Assembly: GCA_900540685.1 (NCBI GenBank) | Contig: UQGS01000019.1 | Span: 1-36,614 of the forward strand | Length of the DNA stretch: 36,614 nt | From: an uncultured Catenibacterium sp. | GTDB lineage: Bacteria > Bacillota_I > Bacilli_A > Erysipelotrichales > Coprobacillaceae | Reading direction: 5' to 3' | In this document: positions 22,363 to 31,341 of the stretch, in pieces | Position numbering within the stretch: the first letter of the stretch is position 1 | Layout of the letters: every line of letters begins with the position of its first letter | Notes under the pieces: model-generated | Database searches by the model: none | The model's input: only the letters and a program-made list of their open reading frames with translations | Told to the model about the DNA's origin: nothing | Made by a program: the position numbers and the translations under genes

Positions 22363-24724
22363 ATCTTTCTTCTATATATTTTCTTATATTAGACACGTTC
22401 ACATATTTCGCATAACTCTTATCATTCGCAACGACAAGAGTAGGCGCCTGCATAACAGAGAATCTCTTTGTGAGGTCTACTTGTTCTTCTGCATCTATTA
22501 ATTCATAGTCTACATGTTCATCTTCTAATATCTTCTTAATAATACGACAGTTAGGACATGTTTTCGTTGTGAATAAATAAAGCTTTTCATTCTGTATAAC
22601 AGGTTTTACCTGTTCTTCTTTGATCTTCTTCATATGTCTGCCACTTAGTACTGAGTGACCCATATCATATGTTTTACGTTCCTTGAATTCCTGTGCTTTA
22701 CCTTCATTCCAGTTCTTAACTGGTCTATAGTAACCTGTAATACGGCTCCATACTTCTGTTGGTTTACCACATACAGGACATACAGGCTGTTCTCCTACAA
22801 GATAGCCATGATCTTCACAAATAGAATAAGTAGGTGAAATAGTATAATAAGGAAGTTTATAGTTTTCCGCAATCTTTCTTACAAGTGTTGCAGCACCTTT
22901 CCAGTCTGGTAGTTTTTCACCTAAGAAGGCATGGAATACAGTCCCTGATGTATAGAGAGTTTGTAATTCATCCTGAATATCTAAGGCAGTAAATAAGTCA
23001 TCTGTATAACCTACTGGTAAATGAGATGAGTTTGTATAGTAAGGTGTATTACCCTCTTTAGTGGCAGTAATGATATCTGGATATTTCTTCTTATCATGTT
23101 TCGCAAGACGATAAGATGTAGATTCTGCAGGTGTTGCTTCTAGGTTATATAAATCACCATATTCTTCCTGATAGATGACTAATCTTTCACGCATATGGTT
23201 TAATACATCCTTCGCAAATTCTTGTGCATCTGTATGTGTTAAGTCTTCTTTAAGCCAGTTCGCATTGAGTGTCGCTTCATTCATACCTACTAAGCCAATA
23301 GTAGAGAAATGATTCTTAAATGAGCCTAAATAACGTTTTGTATAAGGGTAAAGACCTTCATCTAATAACTTACTAATCACATCTCTTTTTACCTTTAATG
23401 ATCTTGCCGCAAGATCCATTAAGTGATCTAATCTTTCATAGAATTCTTTTTCACTATGAGATAAATAAGCAATACGTGGAAGGTTAATAGTAACGACACC
23501 TACTGATCCTGTTGATTCACCTGAACCAAAGAATCCTCCACTCTTTCTTCTTAATTCTCTTAAGTCAAGTCTTAATCGACAGCACATAGATCTGACATCA
23601 CTTGGTTCCATATCTGAATTAATATAATTAGAGAAATAGGGTGTACCAAACTTTGCAGTCATTTCAAATAATAGTTTATTATTTTCTGTTTCAGACCAAT
23701 CAAAATCTTTTGTGATAGAGTAAGTAGGAATAGGGTACTGGAATCCACGGCCATTCGCATCACCTTCAATCATGACTTCAATAAATGCTTTATTGATCAT
23801 GTCCATTTCTTTCTGACAATCCTTATAACGGAAGTCCATTTCTTTTCCACCGACTATCGCATTGAGTTCAGCTAAATCATTTGGTACTGTCCAGTCTAAA
23901 GTAATATTAGAGAAAGGCGCTTGTGTTCCCCAACGTGAAGGTGTATTGACACCATAAATAAATGACTCAATACATTTCTTGACTTGATCATAAGGAAGAT
24001 TATCAACCTTCACAAATGGTGCTAAGTAAGTATCAAAAGAAGAGAATGCCTGCGCACCTGCCCATTCATTCTGCATAATACCTAAGAAGTTCACCATCTG
24101 ATTACATAATGATGCAAGATGTTTAGCTGGTTTAGATGTAATCTTACCTGGAATACCTCCTAAACCTTCCTGAATTAATTGTTTTAAGGACCATCCTGCA
24201 CAATATCCTGTCAACATACTTAAATCATGAATATGGAAATCACCATCTCTATGTGCATCCGCAATCTCCTGATCATATATTTCAGATAACCAATAATTTG
24301 CAGTAATCGCACCACTGTTACTTAGAATCAACCCACCAACAGAATAAGTGACAGTAGAATTCTCTTTCACTCTCCAGTCAGTCGCATTCACATAACTATT
24401 CACTAGATCCTTATAATCAAGAATCGTAGACTTCATATTTCTTACTTTCTCTCTCTGTTTACGATAAAGAATATAAGACTTCGCCACATCACTATAACCT
24501 GCCTGTGATAAGATATCCTCTACACTATCCTGGATATCTTCTACTGCAATCTTATGATCCTTGATCTTCTTTTCAAAATCACTTGTGACCTTTAATGCAA
24601 GCATATCAATCACACTTGGATGATATTCTTTCTTTAATGAAATAAATGCTTTTTCAATCGCACGGGTTATTTTCTTTAAATCAAATTCTGTAATCTTACC
24701 ATCTCTTTTAATGACCTGGTACAT
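22361..24724 (-). CDS. nrdD: Anaerobic (class III) ribonucleoside-triphosphate reductase with glutaredoxin-like tail
   Basis: This 787-residue glycyl-radical enzyme makes deoxynucleotides without oxygen. An ATP-cone (residues 1-90; YQVIKRDGKITEFDLKKITR) is followed by the barrel. A metal site uses Cys636, His639, Cys649 and Cys652 (SICEDHG, CPVC), and the radical glycine is Gly664 in RITGYYRPVKNWNEGK. Past the usual end there is a thioredoxin-fold tail (about 714-787): LYLFTTKTCPNCRIIKK with Cys723/Cys726, and a cis-proline at QAPT (761). Such a tail probably supplies or receives electrons, since some class III enzymes are reduced by a NrdH/glutaredoxin-like protein. It starts 4 bases after its activase gene. 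Confidence 0.93.
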   Translation of the reverse strand: MYQVIKRDGKITEFDLKKITRAIEKAFISLKKEYHPSVIDMLALKVTSDFEKKIKDHKIAVEDIQDSVEDILSQAGYSDVAKSYILYRKQREKVRNMKSTILDYKDLVNSYVNATDWRVKENSTVTYSVGGLILSNSGAITANYWLSEIYDQEIADAHRDGDFHIHDLSMLTGYCAGWSLKQLIQEGLGGIPGKITSKPAKHLASLCNQMVNFLGIMQNEWAGAQAFSSFDTYLAPFVKVDNLPYDQVKKCIESFIYGVNTPSRWGTQAPFSNITLDWTVPNDLAELNAIVGGKEMDFRYKDCQKEMDMINKAFIEVMIEGDANGRGFQYPIPTYSITKDFDWSETENNKLLFEMTAKFGTPYFSNYINSDMEPSDVRSMCCRLRLDLRELRRKSGGFFGSGESTGSVGVVTINLPRIAYLSHSEKEFYERLDHLMDLAARSLKVKRDVISKLLDEGLYPYTKRYLGSFKNHFSTIGLVGMNEATLNANWLKEDLTHTDAQEFAKDVLNHMRERLVIYQEEYGDLYNLEATPAESTSYRLAKHDKKKYPDIITATKEGNTPYYTNSSHLPVGYTDDLFTALDIQDELQTLYTSGTVFHAFLGEKLPDWKGAATLVRKIAENYKLPYYTISPTYSICEDHGYLVGEQPVCPVCGKPTEVWSRITGYYRPVKNWNEGKAQEFKERKTYDMGHSVLSGRHMKKIKEEQVKPVIQNEKLYLFTTKTCPNCRIIKKILEDEHVDYELIDAEEQVDLTKRFSVMQAPTLVVANDKSYAKYVNVSNIRKYIEER

Positions 24725-24728
24725 ATTA

Positions 24729-25895
24729 TCATATCCTTTCTTCTATCCCTCTGATTTCACATTCATCAACATATTCTTCTAAAATCTTCTTATAACTCTG
24801 GAGTGTTTCTAATGAGCATGCATGTAAACCTTCTTGAATCACATTCTCATTATCTTCAAAGTTTTGAAGATAATAACGCTTAGCACCTTTGATCCATTCT
24901 CCAATTAGTCTCATATCATTTTCTGTATGAAATTCTTTAATAATTGTCGTTCTGAATTCATAATCTACATGATTTTCTAATAAATACTGGACTGTTGTTT
25001 TAATAGAATCAAGACGATAACCCTCTAAACCAATTGTCTTATTGTATTTCTTAGGCGCATTCTTGATATCTACTGCTACATAATCTACAAGACCTTCTTC
25101 TACCAATTCTTTTAACTTATTAGGAAAAGATCCATTTGTATCTAATTTAATAGAGTATCCCATATCCTTGATCACTCTTAAGAAATCCACAATACCAGCC
25201 TGTAATAAAGGTTCTCCACCTGTAATACATACACCCTCTAATATATTCTTTCTCTTTTCTAAGAATTCAAGGACATCCTCCTGTTCAATCTCCACCATAT
25301 TTTCTGGTAAGAAAACTAAATCAGAATTATGACAGAAAGGACATTTAAAGTTACATCCTCCAGTAAATAGAGTACATGCCATCTTTCCTGGATAATCTAG
25401 AAGAGTGAGTTTTTGAAAACCAAAGATGCGAAAATGATTCTGATAAGCTGGTTCTTCTATTGCTTTCTTAACTAAAAGATGCATTGTCTTTTCTAATTGG
25501 TCTACTTCTTCTAAAGTCAGATCAGATGTTAAATGAGACCACCAGTCTTTTCTTGCAAGATACATCTCTGTAATCACATCTTTCGCTTTAGGTGTTGTTT
25601 TAAGCTTCTTAGAACGTTTATCTAGATTATTCTCTTCTATACGAATATATCCCGCATCATGTAACTTAGATACACTCTTTGTGATTGTACCTTTATCTAC
25701 AGAACCACTAGAAGACAATTCCTTCATAGTAATACCAGGATGTTCATGAATCATCATTAGATTCACAACCTGTCCATAACCTATATCATATTTCTTTAAT
25801 CTATTATCATAATACTTAATAGCTGCACGATATAGTAATGCATTATCACTCATGAAGTTCTCTTTCTTATCCATCTTTCTCACCTCTTTATCCAT
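24729..25895 (-). CDS. nrdG: MarR-type regulator fused to anaerobic RNR activase (NrdG)
   Basis: From ATG 25895 this 388-residue protein joins two complete parts in one frame. Residues about 15-145 are a MarR winged helix (GYGQVVNLMMIHEHPGITMK; ELSSSGSVDKGTITKSVSKL; HDAGYIRIEENNLDKRSKKL). Residues about 158-388 are a radical-SAM activase that installs the glycyl radical in NrdD: GGCNFKCPFCHN holds the cluster cysteines 181, 185 and 188, and ITGGEP is the SAM-side motif. The activase half is of the short-loop NrdG2 type. It is the first gene of the operon, with nrdD 4 bases after it. The start is uncertain, because a 21-bp duplication offers two equal RBS-ATG sites (25895, 25874). A regulator physically tied to the enzyme activator suggests self-sensing control of deoxynucleotide supply; this is inference. 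Confidence 0.9.
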   Translation of the reverse strand: MDKEVRKMDKKENFMSDNALLYRAAIKYYDNRLKKYDIGYGQVVNLMMIHEHPGITMKELSSSGSVDKGTITKSVSKLHDAGYIRIEENNLDKRSKKLKTTPKAKDVITEMYLARKDWWSHLTSDLTLEEVDQLEKTMHLLVKKAIEEPAYQNHFRIFGFQKLTLLDYPGKMACTLFTGGCNFKCPFCHNSDLVFLPENMVEIEQEDVLEFLEKRKNILEGVCITGGEPLLQAGIVDFLRVIKDMGYSIKLDTNGSFPNKLKELVEEGLVDYVAVDIKNAPKKYNKTIGLEGYRLDSIKTTVQYLLENHVDYEFRTTIIKEFHTENDMRLIGEWIKGAKRYYLQNFEDNENVIQEGLHACSLETLQSYKKILEEYVDECEIRGIEERI

Positions 25896-25913
25896 CTTTC
25901 TCACCTCTTTAGT
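25872..25913. repeat. 21-bp tandem duplication of the RBS and start codon
   Basis: On the minus strand AAAGAGGTGAGAAAGATGGA plus T occurs twice in a row (25913-25893 and 25892-25872). Each copy has GAGGTG spaced for its own ATG. The units are 7 codons, so both starts are in frame, giving proteins that differ by MDKEVRK. Confidence 0.85.
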
Positions 25914-26137
25914 TGACTATCCAACCATATTAAGTCTAGCACCAAAAGAGAGCGTATGCAATTGTTGTGAAGATGTTTGCACATTATCATCTTCTATACT
26001 TAGTATAAACCACTTAAACAAATGATGTATTAAAGTTGTATGCGATAAAACCTATATCAAGGAGTTAATAAAAAATATTTGATTATATCTTAGCTAAATA
26101 GTTCCATGATATAATTAATATCAAGGAGGACTATATT
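25914..26137. promoter_or_regulatory. Divergent control region between marR-nrdG and the HTH pair
   Basis: For the plus strand, TGATATAAT (26107-26115) is an extended -10 and AAGGAGGA a strong ribosome binding site before 26138. TATACTTAGTATA (25995-26007) is a perfect palindrome with -10-like halves on both strands. GTTGACTATCCAAC (25912-25925), just upstream of the nrdG ribosome binding site, has GTTG/CAAC ends and could be a MarR operator. ATATCAAGGAG occurs twice, at 26054 and 26118, hinting at a duplicated leader. Confidence 0.45.
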
Positions 26138-27586
26138 ATGTCTCTATCAGAACTATTATCGTTTTATATTAATAAAAAGAAAACGAATATAACACAATTT
26201 GCACAATACTTAGAAATAGATCGTTCTACACTACATAAGATCATTAAAGGCCAAAGACCTGCGACAAGTGAAGCATTAGTCAATAACATGGCACAATATT
26301 TATGTTTAAGTCAGGAAGAAACAAAACAGCTATTAGAAGCCTATGAAATTGATACTACAGGTGCTTTTATATTCTATCGTCGTAAACATATCCAGGATTT
26401 CTTTAAGGAAGCAGATCATGTATTAGATCATCATTATCATATAACAGAAAAAGTACAGGATAATCAAGCACTTGTAGATGATGTTTATACAGGAAGAATT
26501 AATGTAGAACATATACTCTATACCTTATATACTTATGAATTAAGTGAAGAAAAACCTTATGTAAGAATCATGGAACAGCCTTATGAGATGTCTATTATAT
26601 TTGATTCTTTTAATCATATTTCATCAGAGATGCCTATCACTCATTTATTCTATCTAGATAACTCACAAAAACAGACAAAGAATAATGAATTCTATAATTT
26701 AAAATGTTTAAATAATCTATTACCTGTCATCTTACGTAATAAGAATTATCATCCTTATTACTACTACAGTAATGTATCTATCATGAATGAACATGATGTA
26801 TTCTATCCTAATGTAATGATTACAACACATTATGTATTTACTTATACAAATGATCATAGTCAGGGAATACTTTATAAACTGCCACAGATTGTGAATGCCT
26901 ATAAAGAGAAGTTTGATGCTTATTTAAAAGAAGCAGAATGTTTTATGACACGTGATACATGGACAAACTATCTTACAGATACGCAGTCATTCTTTAATAC
27001 TCATGTTATTACACAGGAAATCATGACAACACCATGTCCTACTTATGTATTTGAAGAGAGTGATTTATCTATTATGCGTAAAGCATTAAAAGACTTCTTT
27101 CCTAATAAAGAAGAATTTATTAAAGACATCCAGAACTTTGCGAATTATTGGAATCATGAATTCTATCCACAGCATTCTGATATATTCCATATCATCTATA
27201 CATTACAGGGATTACGCTATACAGCAAAGACTGGTTATCTACATGATATTCCCCCAGAACTCTTTAACCCTCTTTCTTTAGAAGATAGACTCACATTACT
27301 TAGAAAGTGGAAAGAATTCTGCAAGAAGCATCCTTATGTCATGATGGCAGATATGCCTTATCTTTCTGAAACATCTACAACATACTTCCAGTTAACTAAT
27401 CAATCATTCCATATAATTGCATCCGATTCAACTGGCACCCTCGCAAATATCTCTATTAAAGAAATCACCCTTGTAGAAGCATTTAAAGACTTTATTGACA
27501 ATGTAGTGAAGAAGAACGCTTATAGTAAAGAAGATGAAATCAAACTGATTGATGAATGTATAAAAATGATTGAAATGGAGATGTAG
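26138..27586 (+). CDS. Large helix-turn-helix protein of unknown family, copy 1
   Basis: This 482-residue protein opens with an XRE-like helix-turn-helix (residues 1-70: ITQFAQYLEIDRSTLHKIIK, GQRPATSEALVNNMAQYLCL) and continues into about 400 residues that I do not recognise. That part has conserved stretches shared with the next gene: HLFYLDNSQKQTKNNEFYNL, a tyrosine run HPYYYYSN, FTYTNDHSQGILYK and the C-terminal SKEDEIKLIDE. No membrane segment, enzyme motif or TPR pattern is obvious. It is divergent from marR-nrdG, has a strong ribosome binding site, and is followed 4 bases later by its paralog. It is probably a one-component regulator with a large sensor domain. Confidence 0.72.
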   Translation: MSLSELLSFYINKKKTNITQFAQYLEIDRSTLHKIIKGQRPATSEALVNNMAQYLCLSQEETKQLLEAYEIDTTGAFIFYRRKHIQDFFKEADHVLDHHYHITEKVQDNQALVDDVYTGRINVEHILYTLYTYELSEEKPYVRIMEQPYEMSIIFDSFNHISSEMPITHLFYLDNSQKQTKNNEFYNLKCLNNLLPVILRNKNYHPYYYYSNVSIMNEHDVFYPNVMITTHYVFTYTNDHSQGILYKLPQIVNAYKEKFDAYLKEAECFMTRDTWTNYLTDTQSFFNTHVITQEIMTTPCPTYVFEESDLSIMRKALKDFFPNKEEFIKDIQNFANYWNHEFYPQHSDIFHIIYTLQGLRYTAKTGYLHDIPPELFNPLSLEDRLTLLRKWKEFCKKHPYVMMADMPYLSETSTTYFQLTNQSFHIIASDSTGTLANISIKEITLVEAFKDFIDNVVKKNAYSKEDEIKLIDECIKMIEMEM

Positions 27587-27590
27587 TACT

Positions 27591-28973
27591 ATGTATGTTT
27601 CTCAATTATTATCTGAATATATCAAGACTAAGAAAATCAATATCAAAAAGTGTGCAGAATACTTCCAGATAGACCGTTCTACTCTATATAAGATTATTAG
27701 AGGGGAACGTAAGATACCAAGTCGTGATTTTATCCAGCAGATCAGTCAATATCTCTATCTTACAAATGATGAAAAGAAAGAATTATTAAATGCCTATGAA
27801 ATAGATAGAATAGGAGAGTTCCGTTACTATTGTCGTCAGCATGTGAGTTCTTTTCTGAAAGAAGCTACATTACTTGATAATCGTACTTTTGCGGTCAATG
27901 ATGCATTAAACCCTATCTTAAAGACAGGACACTATACAAATAAATATGATATAGAACATCTTTTATATGAATTGTCTCTCTTAGAATGTAAAGAAAAAGA
28001 CCCTCATATAAGGATCTTTGGTCAGCCTACTCATGCACTCTATTTATTAAGAATAGTCTCTTCTCATATACCTATTACGCATTTATTCTGTTTAAATAAT
28101 ACAAATGAACTTACTAAAGATAACCAATTCTATAACTTAACTGTTCTTACAAATATCATGCCTTTGATTTTTAATAATGATCACTATAGTCCGTACTATT
28201 ACTATAATGAAATCAATGCGATTAATAACCATCTTTGTTTCTTTCCTAATATGATTCTTACTCATAAGTATCTTCTTATTTATACTACTGATCATTCAAG
28301 TGGTATTCTTTACGAAAGAGGGGATACCTATGATGCATATGAAGAACTATTTAATCAATATTTAAAGGAAACAAAATGTTTAATCAGTAATAAAGATCAT
28401 AGAAGTGATATGATAGAAGATTTTAATTATATCCTCTATGCACCTTCTATTGGTGCTCTTTATCAAGAAGATGATCCATTTCCTGTTTCTTTAATAGATA
28501 ATGAGTTCATTGATTCCTTTAAAAAACATTCAATACATTTAAAACAGTATCTAAAAAGTAATACTGATCATCTATCTGGACTCTATACTTTACAAGGATT
28601 ACGACATTTTGTGGATACAGGCTATACAACTGATTCCCCACAACAATTCTATCACCCACTAACAATTGATAATAGAATCAAGATCTTACGTAGACTCAAG
28701 AACTTCATGAATAGCTGTTCTATACAGCTTGTAGATGTTCCTGAATATGATACTATGTCATTCTTGGTTATAGTCATGAATATGAATACACTCTATTTCC
28801 AGATTGTATCAGCGAGTGGAACCATCAAAACAATACAGCTACATGAAGCTAGTCTTGTGATGGCTTTTAATGACTATTACCAATATATAGTAGAAGAAAG
28901 ATGTTTAAGTAAAGAAGACGCATTTAAAATCATTGATTCTTATATTACACAGCTAGAGAATCTAAAAGAGTGA
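27591..28973 (+). CDS. Large helix-turn-helix protein of unknown family, copy 2
   Basis: This 460-residue paralog of the preceding gene has an N-terminal XRE-like helix-turn-helix (KKCAEYFQIDRSTLYKIIRG, then ERKIPSRDFIQQISQYLYL) and the same C-terminal plan: HLFCLNNTNELTKDNQFYNL, SPYYYYNE, LIYTTDHSSGILYE and SKEDAFKIID. ATG 27591 is preferred over an upstream in-frame TTG; GGAG stands 10 bases before it, inside the end of the first gene. The pair is co-transcribed and ends at a strong two-way terminator. The helix-turn-helix regions are more alike than the sensor parts, which suggests related DNA targets but different signals. Confidence 0.72.
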   Translation: MYVSQLLSEYIKTKKINIKKCAEYFQIDRSTLYKIIRGERKIPSRDFIQQISQYLYLTNDEKKELLNAYEIDRIGEFRYYCRQHVSSFLKEATLLDNRTFAVNDALNPILKTGHYTNKYDIEHLLYELSLLECKEKDPHIRIFGQPTHALYLLRIVSSHIPITHLFCLNNTNELTKDNQFYNLTVLTNIMPLIFNNDHYSPYYYYNEINAINNHLCFFPNMILTHKYLLIYTTDHSSGILYERGDTYDAYEELFNQYLKETKCLISNKDHRSDMIEDFNYILYAPSIGALYQEDDPFPVSLIDNEFIDSFKKHSIHLKQYLKSNTDHLSGLYTLQGLRHFVDTGYTTDSPQQFYHPLTIDNRIKILRRLKNFMNSCSIQLVDVPEYDTMSFLVIVMNMNTLYFQIVSASGTIKTIQLHEASLVMAFNDYYQYIVEERCLSKEDAFKIIDSYITQLENLKE

Positions 28974-28996
28974 ACATTTGAAGTTCACTCTTTTTC
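28965..28996 (+). terminator. Two-way terminator between the HTH pair and metG
   Basis: AAAGAGTGAAC (28965-28975) pairs perfectly with GTTCACTCTTT (28983-28993), followed by TT. The minus-strand exit is also T-rich (CTTTTAGA), so it may serve metG, whose stop codon lies at 29000. Confidence 0.8.
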
Positions 28997-28999
28997 ATG

Positions 29000-30928
29000 T
29001 TAGCTGATTTTTGTACCTGCTGGTAAATCTGTTTCTAATACTTTAATAGATTTCTTAGTTCCACCTGCAAGAATCATACCTTGAGATTCTACACCTCTTA
29101 ATTTAGCTGGTTTTAAGTTCTTTACGACAATAACCTTCTTACCAGGCATGTCTTCTGGTGAATAGCTATCTGCGATACCTGAAACAATCTGTCTTACTTC
29201 TCCACCAATATCAATCTGTGATACAAGTAGACGGTCTGCTTTAGGATGCTTTTCACATTTCTTTACTTCACCAACAACTAATTCTACCTTAGCGAAATCA
29301 TCAATAGTGATTTCAGGTGTTTCATCCTTCTTTTCTGGAACAACTGGCTTAGCAGGAGTTAACTTTTCTACCTGTTTAGCTACTTCTTTAGGATCTAATC
29401 TCGCAAATAATACTTCTGGATGATCAGTCACTTTAGTACCTGATTTATATGAACCGAAAGTATCTAGCTTCATCATATCTCTTTCATCTGTGTTGATCAT
29501 ATCTAGAATCTTCTTAGATGTACCAGGAATAAATGGTTCTAATGCGACAGCTGAGAATCTGATTGCTTCTACTAAGTTATAAAGTACTGTAGCAAGACGA
29601 TCTTTCTTAGTTTCATCCTTCGCAAGAGCCCAAGGCATAGTATCATCAATATACTTATTAGTACGTCTTAATAATACATAGATTTCATCCAATGCCTTAG
29701 CAAGCTTGAATTCATTTTCTAACTTAATAGTCTTTCCTGGCATTGCGAGTGCGATTGATTTTAATTCATCATCTACTGGTTCACATACATTTGTATTTGT
29801 GACAACACCATCAAAGTATTTATTACACATAGCGATTGTTCTGTTTACTAAGTTACCTAAGATATTAGCTAGATCACTATTAATACGTTCTACTAATAAG
29901 TCCCAAGTAATTGAACCATCGTTATCATATGGGATTTCATGTAATAAGTAGTATCTTACAGCATCTACACCAAATAGGTCTACTAAGTCATCTGCATAAA
30001 TAACGTTACCTAAATGTTTAGACATCTTAGAATCACCCATTAATAACCAAGGATGACCAAATACCTGCTTTGGTAAAGGTAAATCTAATGCCATTAAGAT
30101 AATTGGCCAATAAATAGTATGGAATCTTACGATATCCTTACCAATTACATGTACATCTGCAGGCCAGTATCTATCAAATAATGGATCACTATGACCATCT
30201 AAGTCATAACCTAAACCAGTAATATAGTTAACTAATGCATCAATCCATACATATACAACATGCTTAGGATCAAAGTCTACAGGGATTGACCAAGTAAATG
30301 ATGTTCTTGATACACATAAATCCTGTAAACCTGGTTTTAAGAAGTTATTGACCATTTCATTCTTTCTTGATTCAGGCTGAATGAATTCTGGATGATCATT
30401 GTAATACTGCATTAAACGATCCTGATATTTAGATAATTTAAAGAAGTATGCTTCTTCTTTTGCATCATGAACTTCTCCACCACAGTCAGGACATTTTCCA
30501 TCTACTAACTGAGATTCTGTAAAGAATGATTCACATGCAGTACAGTATTTACCTTCATAATGACCTAGATAGATATCACCTTTGTCATAAAGTTTCTTGA
30601 AGATCTTCTGTACCTGTTTTTCATGATATTCATCAGTTGTACGAATGAACTTATCATAAGTAACATCCATCATATCCCAGATACGTTTTACTTCTGCAGC
30701 AACTTTATCTACATATTCCTTTGGTTCAATTCCAGCTTCTTTAGCCTTTAATTCAATTTTCTGTCCGTGTTCATCTGTACCTGTCTGAAAACGTACATTA
30801 TAGCCCTGCTGTCTCTTAGCACGGCAGATTGCATCACTTAATACAATTTCATAAGTATTACCAATATGAGGTTTACCTGAAGTATAAGTAATTGCGGTTG
30901 TTAAATAGAAATCTTTTGGATCTTTCAT
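29000..30928 (-). CDS. metG: Methionyl-tRNA synthetase
   Basis: This 642-residue class I synthetase charges tRNA-Met. The HIGH motif is PHIG at residues 20-23 (TYTSGKPHIGNTYE), the signature KMSKH appears in GDSKMSKHLGNV, and a metal knuckle holds two CxxC pairs, CTACESFF and CPDCGG. The C-terminal 100 residues form the EMAPII-like tRNA-binding domain (FAKVELVVGEVKKCEKHPKA; VSGIADSYSPEDMPGKKVIV), as in other long bacterial MetRS. GGAGGAG stands before ATG 30928. It is controlled by the T-box leader at 30947-31152. Function is certain. Confidence 0.97.
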   Translation of the reverse strand: MKDPKDFYLTTAITYTSGKPHIGNTYEIVLSDAICRAKRQQGYNVRFQTGTDEHGQKIELKAKEAGIEPKEYVDKVAAEVKRIWDMMDVTYDKFIRTTDEYHEKQVQKIFKKLYDKGDIYLGHYEGKYCTACESFFTESQLVDGKCPDCGGEVHDAKEEAYFFKLSKYQDRLMQYYNDHPEFIQPESRKNEMVNNFLKPGLQDLCVSRTSFTWSIPVDFDPKHVVYVWIDALVNYITGLGYDLDGHSDPLFDRYWPADVHVIGKDIVRFHTIYWPIILMALDLPLPKQVFGHPWLLMGDSKMSKHLGNVIYADDLVDLFGVDAVRYYLLHEIPYDNDGSITWDLLVERINSDLANILGNLVNRTIAMCNKYFDGVVTNTNVCEPVDDELKSIALAMPGKTIKLENEFKLAKALDEIYVLLRRTNKYIDDTMPWALAKDETKKDRLATVLYNLVEAIRFSAVALEPFIPGTSKKILDMINTDERDMMKLDTFGSYKSGTKVTDHPEVLFARLDPKEVAKQVEKLTPAKPVVPEKKDETPEITIDDFAKVELVVGEVKKCEKHPKADRLLVSQIDIGGEVRQIVSGIADSYSPEDMPGKKVIVVKNLKPAKLRGVESQGMILAGGTKKSIKVLETDLPAGTKIS

Positions 30929-30946
30929 ATTTCTCCTCCTGAAAAT

Positions 30947-31152
30947 AAAAAAACGTCCTTAATAAAGGACGAAATTATCGCGGTACCACCTTTTTTACAC
31001 TTACGTGTCACTCAATCTCTTAACGCGAGTTACGGTTATCCCTATTAGAGATAACAGCTCCCAGACCATCTTTCTAAAGCTTCACACTTATTTACACCAG
31101 CCATAAGTTCTCTATGCATTTCACTTTAGTCTCTTCTGTTCATTGCTTTTAC
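30947..31152 (-). promoter_or_regulatory. T-box leader of metG
   Basis: The minus-strand leader carries the conserved T-box GGTGGTACCGCG (30990-30979), followed by a terminator: CGTCCTTTATTAAGGACG (30971-30954) plus seven T's (30953-30947). Upstream about 160 bases can form stem I and further hairpins (for example GTTATCTCTAATAGGGATAAC). Uncharged tRNA binding would favour the antiterminator. An ATG at 31104-31102 within a stem-I-like region is a plausible methionine specifier, but I could not fold it with certainty. Confidence 0.9.
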
Positions 31153-31158
31153 TTTAAA

Positions 31159-31187
31159 ACTTTAACAAATTTCTACAACCTTGTCAA
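31159..31187 (-). promoter_or_regulatory. Promoter of metG
   Basis: A perfect TTGACA (31187-31182), a 17-base spacer and TAAAGT (31164-31159) predict a start near 31152, which gives the full T-box leader. Confidence 0.75.
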
Positions 31188-31190
31188 TGA

Positions 31191-31236
31191 TAGGGTTGAA
31201 AGTCCTCACATTATAGGGTTGAAAGTCCTCACATTA
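31191..31236. repeat. 23-bp tandem repeat upstream of abiE
   Basis: The units 31191-31213 and 31214-31236 are identical: TAGGGTTGAAAGTCCTCACA plus TTA. Each contains TTGAAAGT, which recurs in the inverted repeat at 31268-31312. They border the metG promoter on one side and the abiE control region on the other. Confidence 0.9.
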
Positions 31237-31267
31237 TAAGAGGTAGGAGTGAATATTTCATTGAGAG

Positions 31268-31312
31268 GTTCACTTTCAAAAGTTGAATATTTTTAAAGTA
31301 TTGAAAGTGAAC
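31268..31312. promoter_or_regulatory. 12-bp inverted repeat, candidate operator of abiE
   Basis: GTTCACTTTCAA (31268-31279) and TTGAAAGTGAAC (31301-31312) are perfect inverted copies with a 21-base spacer. The half-site TTGAAAGT is shared with the tandem repeat just upstream, giving four copies in about 115 bases. AbiEi antitoxins are known to bind inverted repeats in their own promoters. Confidence 0.55.
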
Positions 31313-31341
31313 AATGCCAGAAACAAGCACTTTTTAGTTAC

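Noticed and set aside
31191..31236. CRISPR-like repeats
   Set aside because: There are only two directly abutting units and no spacer between them.
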